DNA of 64,000 nucleotides from Eleusine coracana subsp. coracana (Eukaryota > Streptophyta > Magnoliopsida > Poales > Poaceae): the NCBI GenBank assembly GCA_032690845.1, contig CM064429.1:9766569-9830568 (forward strand). Direction: 5' to 3'. A program made the translations under genes and the position numbers. Shown piece by piece: positions 1 through 10,475 of this stretch (position 1 is its first letter; each line of letters begins with the position of its first letter). Under the pieces are notes generated by a model. The model searched no databases. It was not told the DNA's origin and was given only the letters and a program-made list of their open reading frames with translations.

Positions 1-181
1 TGATAGTACGATATTTCTATATTCAAAATTAAATTAGTAAAAATATGCCAATAGGAACACCTTCATGTCATAATATTTCCTTGTCTTGAGGGTTGCCAAC
101 GTATGAGCATTTCACCATTTGAACATTTAATTGATGATCAACTATTGATAAGCATATATGTCCAACATTATTATACCTTTG

Positions 182-331
182 CCTTGAGCATGTCCACTTG
201 AAATTTTAGATTTGATGTTCATCAACTCATAAAGTGTGACTACAATCTTTCCTTTTCCTTGAGCACGTCCACATGATATTTTGGGCTTGATGTTCATCAA
301 CTCATGAAGTGCATGTGACTACTTCCATTTG
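182..331. repeat. Imperfect tandem repeat, two ~75-bp units
   Basis: Two adjacent units begin CCTTGAGCA(T/C)GTCCAC at 182 and 257 and share the later core GATGTTCATCAACTCAT. They differ at a handful of positions, so the duplication is not recent. No coding potential is seen. It is probably part of an old retroelement, but I cannot assign a family. Confidence 0.7.
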
Positions 332-1149
332 TTCATCCCACTTGACGTTCTTTAACATGTGAAATTCAAACATTGCTCTTACTTTCAATTTCACTTGATG
401 TGAGTAAACTCATGAATACCATCTTCTTACATTTCATATTTCAACCATTCTTCAAATGAGTGATGTAGATAATTCATAGTTTCACATAGTCTTGCACGGT
501 TCATAGTGCTAAGCCTACACTTGCTCTTCACCATTGCCTTTGGTTCTTCGGTGCCAAGCCTCTTGCTTGCCCTTTACCCTTGCACATGGTCCTTCACAGA
601 CAAGTCTTGCTCAACCTTCACCGCTTTTCCATGTAATGCTATTTTGTATCCATAATCATCAATATGCTCACTATTATTTCAATGACCAAGTTGATATATT
701 CCTTTTCTCAAGTGTCTTGATTTTCTTCTTGGTTTAATGGTCACTTTGCTTCAAATTATAAACCAATGATCTCTACTTATCTTCTATGTTGTTACTTGAT
801 CTCCAAACATATGATATGTATTTATATTTATTCACAAGTGTTGATTATGCCCTTCATCAACATAATGCACACTACTATCCTTGGTCAAGCATCTTTGCCA
901 AATAACTTATTGAGACAACCATATTGTCATCAATCTACAAGTTTGTCCATATTGATTCTCAACACTTGTCGTAAACATTCTTGTCCGATGTCATAGTTTA
1001 ACCTTTTGCTTGATGCCGGAATACAACCTATCATGCAAACTCACAAACTCATATGAAAGATTAGTTCCAACAACCATTATCATCTATCACCAAAACTCAT
1101 CATTAATTTAAGGCTAGAGACCTAGACCCTCCTTTTTCCTCAACAATGC
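332..1149. other. Intergenic, no gene seen
   Basis: AT-rich sequence with only short open frames of biased, low-complexity composition (67 and 76 codons on the plus strand). None has a recognisable motif or a plausible splice partner. The sequence reads like the interior of an old retroelement, with no terminal features visible. Confidence 0.5.
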
Positions 1150-1400
1150 ATCTAGCTGAATTGTTCTTTGCCCAAATGTGCGAGGTCATAAACCAGTAAG
1201 CTCACCAAAAAAAGGTTCAAAATCTAGACTCTAAGTTAATGTGGCCTATCATAAAGGGCTAGTAAATGTAGAAATTAGCCACAGGGAATGAAATCATCAA
1301 ATGAAGTTAACAAAAATATATTTAAGGCCACCTAGAAATTGATCAAGTTGAATACAATACCATGAACCCCATCATATATAATGCAGAATTCATTATCCAA
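1150..1400. repeat. Diverged copy of the block at 7.3-7.6 kb
   Basis: This stretch shares, in the same order, several blocks with 7318-7620: GCTGAATTGT, AAACCAGTAAG, GAAGTTAACAAA, CCACCTAGAAA and the run ending in ATATATGATG-like sequence. The gaps between blocks differ. It is a non-coding dispersed or segmental duplicate. Confidence 0.6.
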
Positions 1401-1424
1401 TTTCTCCATGGGATGGGGAAGGGA

Positions 1425-2310
1425 TAGAAACAAGTCTCCCCCGAATAATTTATTTTATCTGCTTCACATCTCAAACAATTACTTTCCCAAACAATGTAAG
1501 TCAGTGCAACATACCTCCTACTGAAGTTTGTCCATTTTGTTTCTTGGCATATAAGTTGAATTTGAAGTTTAAATTTTTCATGATGATACTTGATATAATA
1601 ACTAGTGCTAAAATAATAATATCATTCCTAGATACTAGCCAAGGTCTCACTGCTCTTATACAGGATCCAAGATCGGATGTGGTGGCTAAGTAAATCGGGG
1701 ATAAGACATCACAACAATTGGTCTTGCAACAAAGTTCAATTTTTTAATGTTTTTACACATTTCACAATTAGAGATGCATGAAAAATTCCTTGCAATATTC
1801 TTTAGGGTAAAAGTCCATTTTACCGAATAATTCATTTTGCCTATTTAACACCCAACAAAATCTTGACTTGATTTAGCCCTATGGACAATTCAATTCTGTG
1901 TGATATATCTCATTTGTATTTGTTTTTGTTTTTTCGTATACAAGTAGAATTTGAAGCTCAAAGTTTGCATGATAATAACTCACGTAAAAATCTATGTGAA
2001 AATAATTATCAACATTTTTTGATATTATTTTTACCTATGTACTATCAATTGCTATTAAAGTATAAAAATAATATGAAGAAACATGTCATGACTATACATA
2101 AGTTGTTGTGTATACAGTCATCTTGCAAATTTTAAATTTAAATTTCAAATTTCATACCAAGAAACAAAAAAAAGACAAACTTTCGGATATATTGCATCGA
2201 CTTGAATTGTTTGGGAAGTCAACCGAGCCATGATTTTGTTCAACGGGTGAATCTGACATAGTAATTGTTCAAAAAAGTAAAATAACGTTTTCCCTATTCT
2301 TTTGATGCTT
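1425..2310. mobile_element. Inverted-repeat transposon, probably Mutator-like
   Basis: The left part (1425-1600) contains AGGGATAG, CCGAATAATT, TTTCCCAAACAATG and TTTGTTTCTTGGCAT. A second direct copy of its outer part starts at about 1803 (AGGGTAAAAGTCCATTTTACC). The right part (2110-2305) carries the reverse complements: CCAAGAAACAAA, TTGTTTGGGAAGTC and ACGTTTTCCCT. Such long AGGGTAAAAGTCCATTTTACC-type termini are common in grass DNA transposons. No transposase is present. I could not define a target duplication, so the exact ends are approximate. Confidence 0.55.
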
Positions 2311-2999
2311 CTTCATATTGTTCTTTTAATCTAAACTAAGCTTAAAACTGGATATCATATTTGCAGGATGAAAAAAAAATGAGAATGAGGTCATACGAAA
2401 TATGAATTCGTGTGACCAAGAGAGAGATGACACAAAACTGAACAAACGATGCAATGAAGTCATAATATAAAGGAATGATCCTTTCCTACAAGCTGATCTG
2501 CACCATGAAAAAGATGGACCATGAAATCATGCACTGGTTGAGCACTACCACAACTTATGGTTGTTAAGACCTATTACTTAAATATTTATCCCGGTTCTTG
2601 CTGGTGTGTGTGGAAATTAGTATGAAAAACTAATCAGCAACTAATGCTGGTATACGATGAAAAAGGTGCTACCAGTGTTACAATTGTCACTAAATAAAGA
2701 CAAACATTGATAACCCTTGAATGAGGGAAGGACATGGAGAATTGAATAACAAAACAAATACTAAAATATATCTAAATAAGGATAGTCTTAGTGCATCGTT
2801 TCGTTGCACAGTTTCTAAGATTAAGATTTTGCCTAACTATGTTTACTCGATTTTATTGAAATAAATCTTCCCTCTCATCTAATGAAACTACACCTTCTCT
2901 TTCCTGATCAATATCCTATCCTTGCCAACTCAGCAAATTTGTTGATGTGACATAGAATTTAATGTTATAAAACTCTCCATTGAGAATAATCTACCGTGC
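2311..2999. other. Intergenic, nothing supported
   Basis: AT-rich, no open frame of note, and no terminal repeat or recognisable family. Confidence 0.5.
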
Positions 3000-3251
3000 C
3001 CCAATGTTCACATTGGGCTGGCTAACGAGCCAACTCGACTCATTAAGGCTCGGCTTACTAAGGCCTCGTTATGATAACAAGCGAGCTCGGCTCGACTCAT
3101 TAAGATTAATAAGCTAAAAATGATGTTTTACTTGATTCATTTAAAAAATTTGAGCCGGCTCATTAAGTTCATGAGCCAAGCATAATTTAACTTTGATGAT
3201 AAAAATATTAATTAACCTGCATAATTTAATAATATTAAAATATTATAATAA
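3000..3251. repeat. GAGCC/GGCTC-rich dispersed repeat
   Basis: Many short inverted and direct copies of GAGCC, GGCTC and CGAGCTCGG occur between 3020 and 3175, with related text returning at 3850-3975. This looks like one old repeat split by later insertion. No coding potential. Confidence 0.4.
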
Positions 3252-3300
3252 CTAGCAAACTGCCTATGTGTTGCCACGGGCTGGAATATTTTGTACTACG
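3252..3300 (-). mobile_element. CTAG-ended hairpin terminus (Helitron-like)
   Basis: Read on the minus strand the sequence ends GCCCGTGGCAACACATAGGC, a short imperfect hairpin, then 8 bases, then CTAG. A hairpin followed closely by CTRR is the 3' signature of Helitrons. Related termini occur at 28478 and 29794. The 5' end (TC within AT) was not located. Confidence 0.4.
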
Positions 3301-3797
3301 TCGAAAAATTTTCTACGCCTTTGTGTGATGACCAGCTGCTTTTAGTCTTTTTCTCCTTACACTTATTCAAATTATCAGAATCATACTTCCAAAATAGCAC
3401 TGGAAGATCATTCCAAACCTCATGGTCGTAGACGACCACACCTAAATTAGATTAGTTTAGATATTACAAAATATAATTAAAGATAATGATATAGAAAATA
3501 TAAATTTGACTCAAAAACAGATAAGATATATATTTTAATATTTATTGTAATTTTTCTGAAAGTTATTATGCTATATACATATATTAAATAACAATTTAAG
3601 CTTCACAAATATAAACATATTGGGTTGAAGTTTAATAATTTGATATTATCGAGTTTATCGACAGTTTATTAGCTGACTCATTAATAAATCAAGCTATAAA
3701 AAGAGTTGGTCTGATTTCTTATTTGCCATTGTAAAATTTTATATTCCTTTAATTGCCACTAGTATCTCACTGACATGTGGTCTCAGTGATAAATACG

Positions 3798-3972
3798 GGA
3801 TTGAGCAAAATTGTAATACCATTAGAAGATCATTACAAAGAAGTTCAGCTTGTTTGTTTGAAAGACTGAGCCGAACTAAATCGATTGAGCAAAATTGCAA
3901 TAGCACTGGAAGATCATTCCAAAAAAGTTCAGCTTGTTCGTTTGAAAGACTGAGCCGAACTAAATCGAGCCA
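3798..3972. repeat. Tandem duplication, two ~84-bp units
   Basis: The unit GAGCAAAATTG...AAGATCATT...AAGTTCAGCTTG...GACTGAGCCGAAC is present twice head to tail. A shorter third match, ACTGGAAGATCATTCCAAA, sits at about 3396-3416. Non-coding. Confidence 0.65.
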
Positions 3973-4398
3973 AAATGATGATCAAGTCAAGGTTTTTTAC
4001 TAGCTCTATTCACAATGAGTAGTAGTGCTAAAAAATTAAACGTTTCTAGTAGCTGAGTAATATTTCCTTCATTTTAATTTATTTGTTATTATAATTCTAT
4101 TTTTTTATATCTATCTTCTATAAATTTGGACAGTGGTTATGTCCAGATTCCTAACATCTTCTATAAATATGGTAGCGATCTAAAATATAAATTATTTTTA
4201 GGTGGAAATATTCTTTAGCAGTTGCATTAAATAAAAATGGAAAACCAAAAGGGCCCCTGTGCCGATCTCCACTCCAGTGTCCTGTCTCGAACTCGCCACC
4301 TGCCATTCTCGATCCGGGCTGTGCTACGGTACCTGCGCCGCCATCTGCTCAGAGGCGGCGGCGCCTTGCCGTCCGGCACCTCAAGCCAGATCGACCAG

Positions 4399-4505
4399 GT
4401 AAGTTCTCCGGAGACCTCGCCTTCATCACCGCGGCAGCTTCGATTCTTTATCGCGACCCTCCTCTCCCCAAATTCCGATTCGTTAATTGTTCGATGTGCT
4501 CGTAG
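4399..4505 (+). other. 5'-UTR intron of the first F-box gene
   Basis: Donor CAG|GTAAGT at 4399 and acceptor CGTAG ending at 4505 lie just upstream of the start codon at 4512. The same arrangement, a GTAAG donor and a 105-138 bp leader intron, is found before the F-box copies at 46.1, 50.4 and 63.1 kb, so it is a family feature. Confidence 0.7.
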
Positions 4506-4511
4506 GTTTCG

Positions 4512-5678
4512 ATGATGGCATCCCAGTGGCCGTACTCCCGGCCGACCAACCGAGGCAGGCCGGCACCCGCCGCGTCCAGCTGGGGCGCACTCCCCTTGGA
4601 CGCGTTGTCCGAGATCCTGCTGCGGCTCCCGGCCAAGGACCTCTGCCGCCTCCGCGCCGTCTGCAGCTCGTGGCGCTCCGTCACCAGCGATCCCCTCTTC
4701 ATCGGCGCGCACGCAGCGCGACATCCGGGACCGCTTTTCTTGGCCAAATTCAGGGGCGACCGGGCGCACATCCATGTGGTGGATCTTTCCGGTACAGTGA
4801 TCAAGCGGATGCCCGAGACCAGTGCTAGCCACCAGGTGCTGTCTACTCGCCTTAACCTAGCTTGTTTGGCTACAGAATGGAACAGGTGCCGTGTGCTCAA
4901 TCCAGCTACTGGAGCTGTTCGCGTCCTTCCTGAAGGTCCGGCACCAAACCATGTGAATCGTGTGAATTTAAGCAACCCATACACCTTCTTCGCGTTAGGA
5001 CGGGTCACATCCACCGGGGTGTACAAGGTGTTTAGGATGTTCAATCGGCCAGGATTCATGAGCATGGGTCAGCAACTGTTTGAGCTGTTCACCATCAACG
5101 GTTGTACTGATCATGCACGGTGGAGAGAAGTGCAAAGTCCAGTACACGTGGTCAAGCCGTGGACTGGTGTTGTAGCTGATGGGGTGGTGTATTTCTTTGT
5201 GATGGATAACATAGGAAATGTTATTCCTCCAGATTTCATTGTTTCATTTGACCTTGGGAGAGAGGAATGGAGGAGAGGTCTCACTGGGCCAATAAGTGGC
5301 AACGCTGGGGCTCTGGAGCAGTACCGTAAGAAAAAGGCTGAACTTGATTTGGCTGAGCTGAAAGGTTCTCTTGTTATAGCTCATTACCATGAGAACCCAT
5401 GTAGAATGGACCTCTGGTTTCTAACAAACTTTGAGAATGGAATCTGGGTAAAAAAATATAGCATACCGATAATCCAAACTCCGAATTATGATTTCTGTGT
5501 AAAGCCATTGTTTGTGTTAGATGATGGAAGGCTGGTCATTTATCAAACACCGATAGGTCAGTTGCTCATATGTGATCCAGGAGCCAACACCTTTGCAGAA
5601 GTGGAAATGGGACATCTTGATTCAGTTGGTGTGTTCACTGGAAGTCTGTTGGGTTTACCAGAGGGTGATGTGGTGTAG
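4512..5678 (+). CDS. F-box protein, intact
   Basis: A single-exon open frame of 388 residues. Residues 25-65 form an F-box: a leader of ALPLDALSEILLRLP type, then AKDLCRLRAVCSSWRS and the DPLFIGAHAARHP tail. F-box proteins of this kind bind SKP1 and act as substrate receptors of SCF ubiquitin ligases. The remaining ~320 residues show the layout of grass F-box associated regions (a propeller-like fold is likely), including LNPATGAVRVLP, an FxLGRVxSTGxYKVxRMF segment, and a late VLDDGRLVIYQ segment. Two methionines open the frame (4512 and 4515); either could start it, and the copy at 63.1 kb starts MAS like the second. A leader intron lies just upstream. It is the only complete member in the window and resembles the copies at 40.2, 46.1, 50.4 and 63.1 kb. 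The substrate is unknown. Confidence 0.88.
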   Translation: MMASQWPYSRPTNRGRPAPAASSWGALPLDALSEILLRLPAKDLCRLRAVCSSWRSVTSDPLFIGAHAARHPGPLFLAKFRGDRAHIHVVDLSGTVIKRMPETSASHQVLSTRLNLACLATEWNRCRVLNPATGAVRVLPEGPAPNHVNRVNLSNPYTFFALGRVTSTGVYKVFRMFNRPGFMSMGQQLFELFTINGCTDHARWREVQSPVHVVKPWTGVVADGVVYFFVMDNIGNVIPPDFIVSFDLGREEWRRGLTGPISGNAGALEQYRKKKAELDLAELKGSLVIAHYHENPCRMDLWFLTNFENGIWVKKYSIPIIQTPNYDFCVKPLFVLDDGRLVIYQTPIGQLLICDPGANTFAEVEMGHLDSVGVFTGSLLGLPEGDVV

Positions 5679-7317
5679 TATCGTAATGCATTGCTACTCA
5701 ATTTAGCTTGTGTTTAATCCAGTTGCACATCTATGTCATGGATCTTCTGGTATATTCATCAAGGGATGTTGGTAATGTTTGGTCAAGAAATTTCGACTTC
5801 CACCTTCCTTCCTGCTTAGTATGTATGGTAATGCTTATGCACATTTACTTGAGCATTTGACAATCTTATGGTGCAATGCTACATGTTTGGTATAACACCA
5901 ATGAGTTGGCCACCATGTGTGCTGTAGGTTTTTACTCGATATATGTGTGCCCCAAGTGTTGGCATGTGACTTGAATAGTGGATCTTGTTGTTGAAACAAA
6001 CTCTGTGAAGGTAAATGATATGTGATACTGAAAATGATTAGTGTCTCATTCTCAGGTCACTTTGATTTTGCTAATCTCTAAGTCACCTTTTAAGGTCATA
6101 GGATTTTGATCCAACCATCCATATTTTTCATTCACTGTGCAAAAAAAAAACGTTCTCTGGAAAAAAAAATGTTCCACTGAAAACTAATTGTTCTAGCAGT
6201 ACATTTTCATTGTTCCAACAATATATTTCTATTGTTCCAGCAATATGTTTCAATTGTTCTGAAAATCTGACTGAGACAATAGCAAAATATCAGTTAACTG
6301 CTAATGAGCAAATCTGCTTAAGAAAACACTGTCGCATTGAGATAGAGCCTTAGGAATATATGTACTTTGCCATTTATTGTCTATCATTCCCAAGAGAATT
6401 CACCTTCCTTACTTGGTGGACTATAGTGGTGGTTAGATGATAACATCCAACTGCACTGAACACCCAGTTTGGCCATTTTATTTGGTTGGATGTGGGCTGC
6501 TGCTGTGGTATTACAGTATTGAGTTTTCAGTTCAGGTTATCGTGCTATACATCCGTCATTGAAATCTGAATACAATATTGGTTACAACTGATCTATTGGC
6601 ACTAACCAATTCAACTAGAACACATCTGGTATTATGCTTTTATTGAGTCAGTACTTACCAAAACTAATCATCATGTAAACTGGTCTAGTTATTTTAATTT
6701 ATTCTGCCAAATTCCAAGGGACATGCATGTTAATATCTGAATTGCCCATACAGAACTGTCTCTAGAACGTAATTTAATTTCGAGACAGGAAAAAAAAAAG
6801 GTGGTTGCACCAAAAATAGCTTAACATCTAACTTGATTCCGAACTGGTGGATTGAACTTCAGAAATAGTACTTGAACTAGAAAAGACCTCAAACTGGTGG
6901 ATTGAACTTTAGAAATAGTATTTGAACCATAGCAAAGGGTGAGGAAAATAAAAATCAATCCGATACAACAAAGATGAAGTTTAAAAAAATAAAAAAAAAT
7001 AAAACAGAAACAGCTATTTGCATAAGTTTGAGGTTCGACCACTCTGAGCTGCTACACCTCTCTTCTTACCAGCTTTTCATCCTTTTAATTGGTTCATCTA
7101 AAAAAAAGAGGAAACGGTTTCAATGAATGACATTCATGTGTGAGCATATAACAGAATTGTCATAATCTCCTATATTTCCATAGACATCTAATAGGAAACA
7201 GTATGCTAGTGGAGTTCTAACAGTAATAGGGAGCAATGGGCATAGATGGATTACATTAAAATCTGAAATAAAAAAGAGCTGCCGTATGATGAAGATGAAA
7301 AATTCTTTTCTCAAAAA
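5679..7317. other. 3' flank and intergenic sequence
   Basis: No gene seen. Around 6180-6265 there are three short imperfect copies of ATTGTTCCAGCAATAT-TTC. Two A-runs and two copies of AACTGGTGGATTGAACTT(C/T)AGAAATAGTA (about 6841 and 6894) are also present. None suggests function. Confidence 0.5.
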
Positions 7318-7700
7318 TACATTTTGCTGAATTGTCTTTCGACAAATACGCCAGGCCAGAAACCAGTAAGCAAGCATTGCGGTTTCAGTTCACTAATAAA
7401 AAATCTCAGGGTACGTTTCTTTTTGTTCTTAAGATTTGAGAAACATATGAGACTGTAAGTTCAGCCTGTAGGAATTCGCCAACGAAGTTAACAAACACCA
7501 GATGATTGCGTGACCGATGATTAGGACTTAGGACCACCTAGAAACTAATCAAGTAAGTGGAATACACTTCCACAAAATTCCTCGTATATGATGACACATT
7601 GCTTATAGTAGGCTCCATAAAAACGAGAAAAACAGAGCGTTTGGCGTACAATGCGAAGTGATCCCAATTAGTAGTTGAAGAGAAAGAATGATTAACCACC
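7318..7700. repeat. Duplicated non-coding block upstream of the HIRAN gene
   Basis: 7318-7620 matches 1150-1400 in block order. Its right end (7587-7700: CCTCGTATATGATGAC..., AGGCTCCATA, AACAGAGCG, GCGAAGTGATCC) is repeated at 7948-8066 directly before the HIRAN open frame. The second copy merges into the first coding exon at AGAATGTAGTGTCAAGG. Confidence 0.6.
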
Positions 7701-8066
7701 TGTTCTTAATGTGAAATAATGGTTAAATAGATCTGGCCACCTTGCTAAAACACTTTTAAGCACCTTGGATATAAAGTTGTATGAACTTCAAAATGACCTC
7801 AAACTCGCATTCAGATTCACAAAGTTCTGTCGTCGCAAAAAGTAAAAAAAAAATATTTTGGCCACCAGTCAGTACGAAAGTTTTAGAGAGAAAAACGTTT
7901 CACTCCAAACCTTTCAGGAAAAAAAAAAGAAAGAACACCCGCCAACCCCTCGTACATGACGACAAATTGCAAGGATAAGTAGGCTCCATATTAAAAAGAA
8001 GAACAGAACGCTTAGGGCATGCACGATGCAAAGTGATCCGAATATGTAGTGGAACAGAGAATGTAG

Positions 8067-9120
8067 TGTCAAGGAGGAAGCTGACGATGACGCTGTGAAG
8101 GATGAAGAAGCCGACGAGGTGGATGTGAAGGAGGAAGCTGATGGGGCCAATGTCAAGGAAGAGGAAGCCGACGAGATTGGTGTCAAGGAGGAGCAGGATG
8201 AGAATGACGTCAGCGAAGACGAGGTGGAGATCATCGATCCCCCGCCGAGGCCCAAGAAGCTGCGCTGCGAAGACGACGGCGTCGACTTCATCGACCTCAC
8301 GACGTCTCACCCGGTGCCGTACCTCAACGCGAAGCCCGTCCGCGCGCTGCCGCCGCCGGGCGCCGTGCCGACGAACGAGTGGAGGATGGTGGTGGCACCG
8401 CCGCCGGCGGAGCTGGAGCAGTACCCTCCGGACCACCGCGAGTGGCACCTATTCAAGAAGTCCTACGCCACGGGGCTGTCCACGTGCCGCGGGAGAAAGC
8501 TGCTGGACGCCGGCGAGGTCGTCCACTTCGCGTTCCCGTCCTACGACTGGCTCTACGGCCGCGCCAGGGTGTCGGCCAGGCAGGCCACAGCTCTGGCGGA
8601 GATCGTGCGCTTCTCGACCAACCGATCTGGAGAGGTTCTTGCATCTCCTTACTCTGAACTCAAGATGCATCTCATTGACCTTTTTTTTTTACTTTTTGCA
8701 GAGTACGTTCTCTGTTTTGTTGACCTTTTTATTGTCGATTGCAGATTGGGAAGCTATCTCCAGTGTGGGCAAAGTGCCTCGCGCCGCTAGTGAGCTCTTC
8801 CAAGGTTCTGATCCAGGGGAAGATGGTGTTTCCGATGGTGGAACTCAGGCTGATGCAGGAAGTTTTGCTCTATGTCAGGTACTGTGCAAAACTGAATATT
8901 TATCTGTGCTTGCTGTTTGATTGATTTCATCATGCTGGAAATGTTGTCTGTACCTGATGCGCTATTATTACCTGATGCGTTATTGATGATTAATGTTCGT
9001 TTTTGCAGCTTCTATGTCAATCGCTCCTGCTTGTACTTGATTGATCCTGAAAATGCTCGTCACCCTGACAATCCACTTCGTCCCCTGTTCAAGTTGCTCA
9101 AGAGATTTGGAGAATCTTAG
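8067..9120 (+). CDS. HIRAN-only RAD5/SMARCA3-like protein, truncated
   Basis: Three exons fit: 8067-8634, 8745-8878 and 9009-9120, with GT-AG junctions and continuous phase, giving about 270 residues. The first part is an acidic array of V-K-(E/D)-E-rich units, then VEIIDPPP and DFIDLT, then a linker. From about residue 125 the protein matches the HIRAN region of plant RAD5 proteins: GLSTCRGRKL, VHFAFPS, IVRFSTNRSGEIGKL, WAKCLAPLV, LRLMQEVLLYVSFYVN and PLFKLLK. In the RAD5/HLTF family HIRAN binds 3' DNA ends and is followed by SNF2 helicase and RING domains. Here a stop follows PLFKLLK within six codons and neither domain is present downstream. No methionine lies upstream in frame (TAG at 8047), so either a 5' exon is missing or the copy has lost its start. 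The sequence alone cannot decide between a truncated expressed gene and a pseudogene with intact splicing. Confidence 0.7.
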
Positions 9121-9345
9121 ATCCTGAAGCTCCTGCTGCTGTTGCTGACTGTTAATTCAATCTGGCAACTCGAAGGCCAAGTTGGTTGCGGTGGCCGGTG
9201 GCACAACGTAATTTAGCCTTAAAAATGTTAGGAACTCATTAGGAATCAGGAATGAAGTAGTGTATCGGTTCACTGTGTTGGCTAATTTTGCTTAAGGAAA
9301 CTTGGTTGTAAGCAGAGCCCAGTGACTGTCTCTAGTAGTGTAGTG

Positions 9346-9549
9346 CAGGGTTAAAATAATTGGTATAACTGGCCGGCTCGGTTCGGTGAAAAACCGGCCG
9401 GTTAGCCGAAGAAACTGATTGGTTAACCGTTTGCTACAGTAACTAGGTTTGGTTTTTTAGGTTAATCGACCGGTTAGTGCGACCGGTCAGGATTAGTTTT
9501 CCGATTAATCGGGATAACCGACCGGTTTTCACTGGTTATTAAAACCCTG
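9346..9549. mobile_element. hAT-type MITE with perfect 8-bp target duplication
   Basis: The ends are CAGGGTTAAAATAA at the left and TTATTAAAACCCTG at the right. They are flanked by identical 8-bp copies of GTGTAGTG (9338-9345 and 9550-9557). The 204-bp interior is filled with CCGGTT/AACCGG motifs, including the palindrome AACCGGCCGGTT. The size, TIR and 8-bp duplication fit a non-autonomous hAT element. It sits about 225 bp past the stop of the HIRAN gene, probably in or near its 3' UTR. Confidence 0.85.
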
Positions 9550-9783
9550 GTGTAGTGTCGGCCCTCTCTACAGGTGATGCCATTAGGCATGGTTGGTCAC
9601 CGTTCTTGTACTTATTCCACCCCCTGAACTCTGAATTCTGCTCATGACTCAGTTAGATCAATGATGGATTGTTCCATGCTGGCATGTTGAGCGGTGATGT
9701 TAAATTGGCGTATTTGCTACTGTAGCTAGCGTATCAGAAAGACTTGTTTAATTGTTGTGTAGAGAGAGGAGACGCCAATGCAA

Positions 9784-10466
9784 GGAAATTGGGGAGACAC
9801 CACCTCTAAACGACGCCGTCCGGAAAACAGCACCGATAAAAGTCACTTCCGAAAATTAACATCACTAAGCATGATTTGCACAATAATCATATCATTATCT
9901 TTTTCTAATTCGTTTTTACTTTTTTAAATAAAAAACTGGCCTCTGAAATTATGCATGTGCCCCTGACTCAAACAAACCTCTCCCCGTGAACTCGTGTGAA
10001 GGAAAAACTGATTGAAAGTGAAAAAGAAAAAACAATCAACGTACCGTAATACCTGCTATCGGCGGCGGCTTTTCTGGTTCATTGGCAGGCAGAAACCGCA
10101 GCAGCAGCAGCATCTTCTCTTCGATCAGCAAGCAGCGGCATCAGCAACTAGCGGCTTCTCGGCGATCGGCAAAGCAGGGGCGCGGCAAGATCAAGCAGCG
10201 GCGCGGCAATACTTCTGTTTCGTGTTTCCTGGGTTCAGTAGGCAACGATGGTGAAAAAACAAGTATTATTTGAGTGAAAATCCCGTCTGGAGAGGTTTGT
10301 CTGAGGCAGGGGCACATGCATCATTTCAGAGGCCAGTTTTTTATTTAAAAAAACGAATTAGCAAAATATTACGCTATAATTATTGCGCAAATCATGCTTA
10401 GTGATGTTATTCTCTAGCTTTTATCGGTGCTGTTGTCGTTTAGGAGTGGTGTGTTCCCAATTTTCC
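9784..10466. mobile_element. Mutator-like element, 683 bp, long TIRs
   Basis: The left arm starts GGAAATTGGGGAGACACC and the right arm, reverse-complemented, starts GGAAAATTGGGAACACACC. Both then run for about 180-200 bp through CCTAAACGAC, CAGCACCGATAAAAG, CATCACTAAGCATGATTTG, CTGGCCTCTGAAAT and GCATGTGCCCCTG. The flanks carry a 9-bp duplication, CCAATGCAA (9775-9783) and CCAATGCAC (10467-10475), with one mismatch. Long TIRs plus a 9-bp target duplication define a MULE. There is no transposase. The ~290-bp interior is GC-rich and of different composition, as in Pack-MULEs that carry host gene pieces. Confidence 0.9.
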
Positions 10467-10475
10467 CCAATGCAC

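Noticed and set aside
6121..6300. Short ATTGTTCCA tandem motif as a regulatory array
   Set aside because: Only three diverged copies in AT-rich flank with no relation to a promoter.
7781..7978. Possible first exon of the HIRAN gene (MNFKMTSNSHSD...)
   Set aside because: No donor that joins in phase to the acidic exon, lysine-rich composition from A-runs, and overlap with duplicated non-coding sequence.
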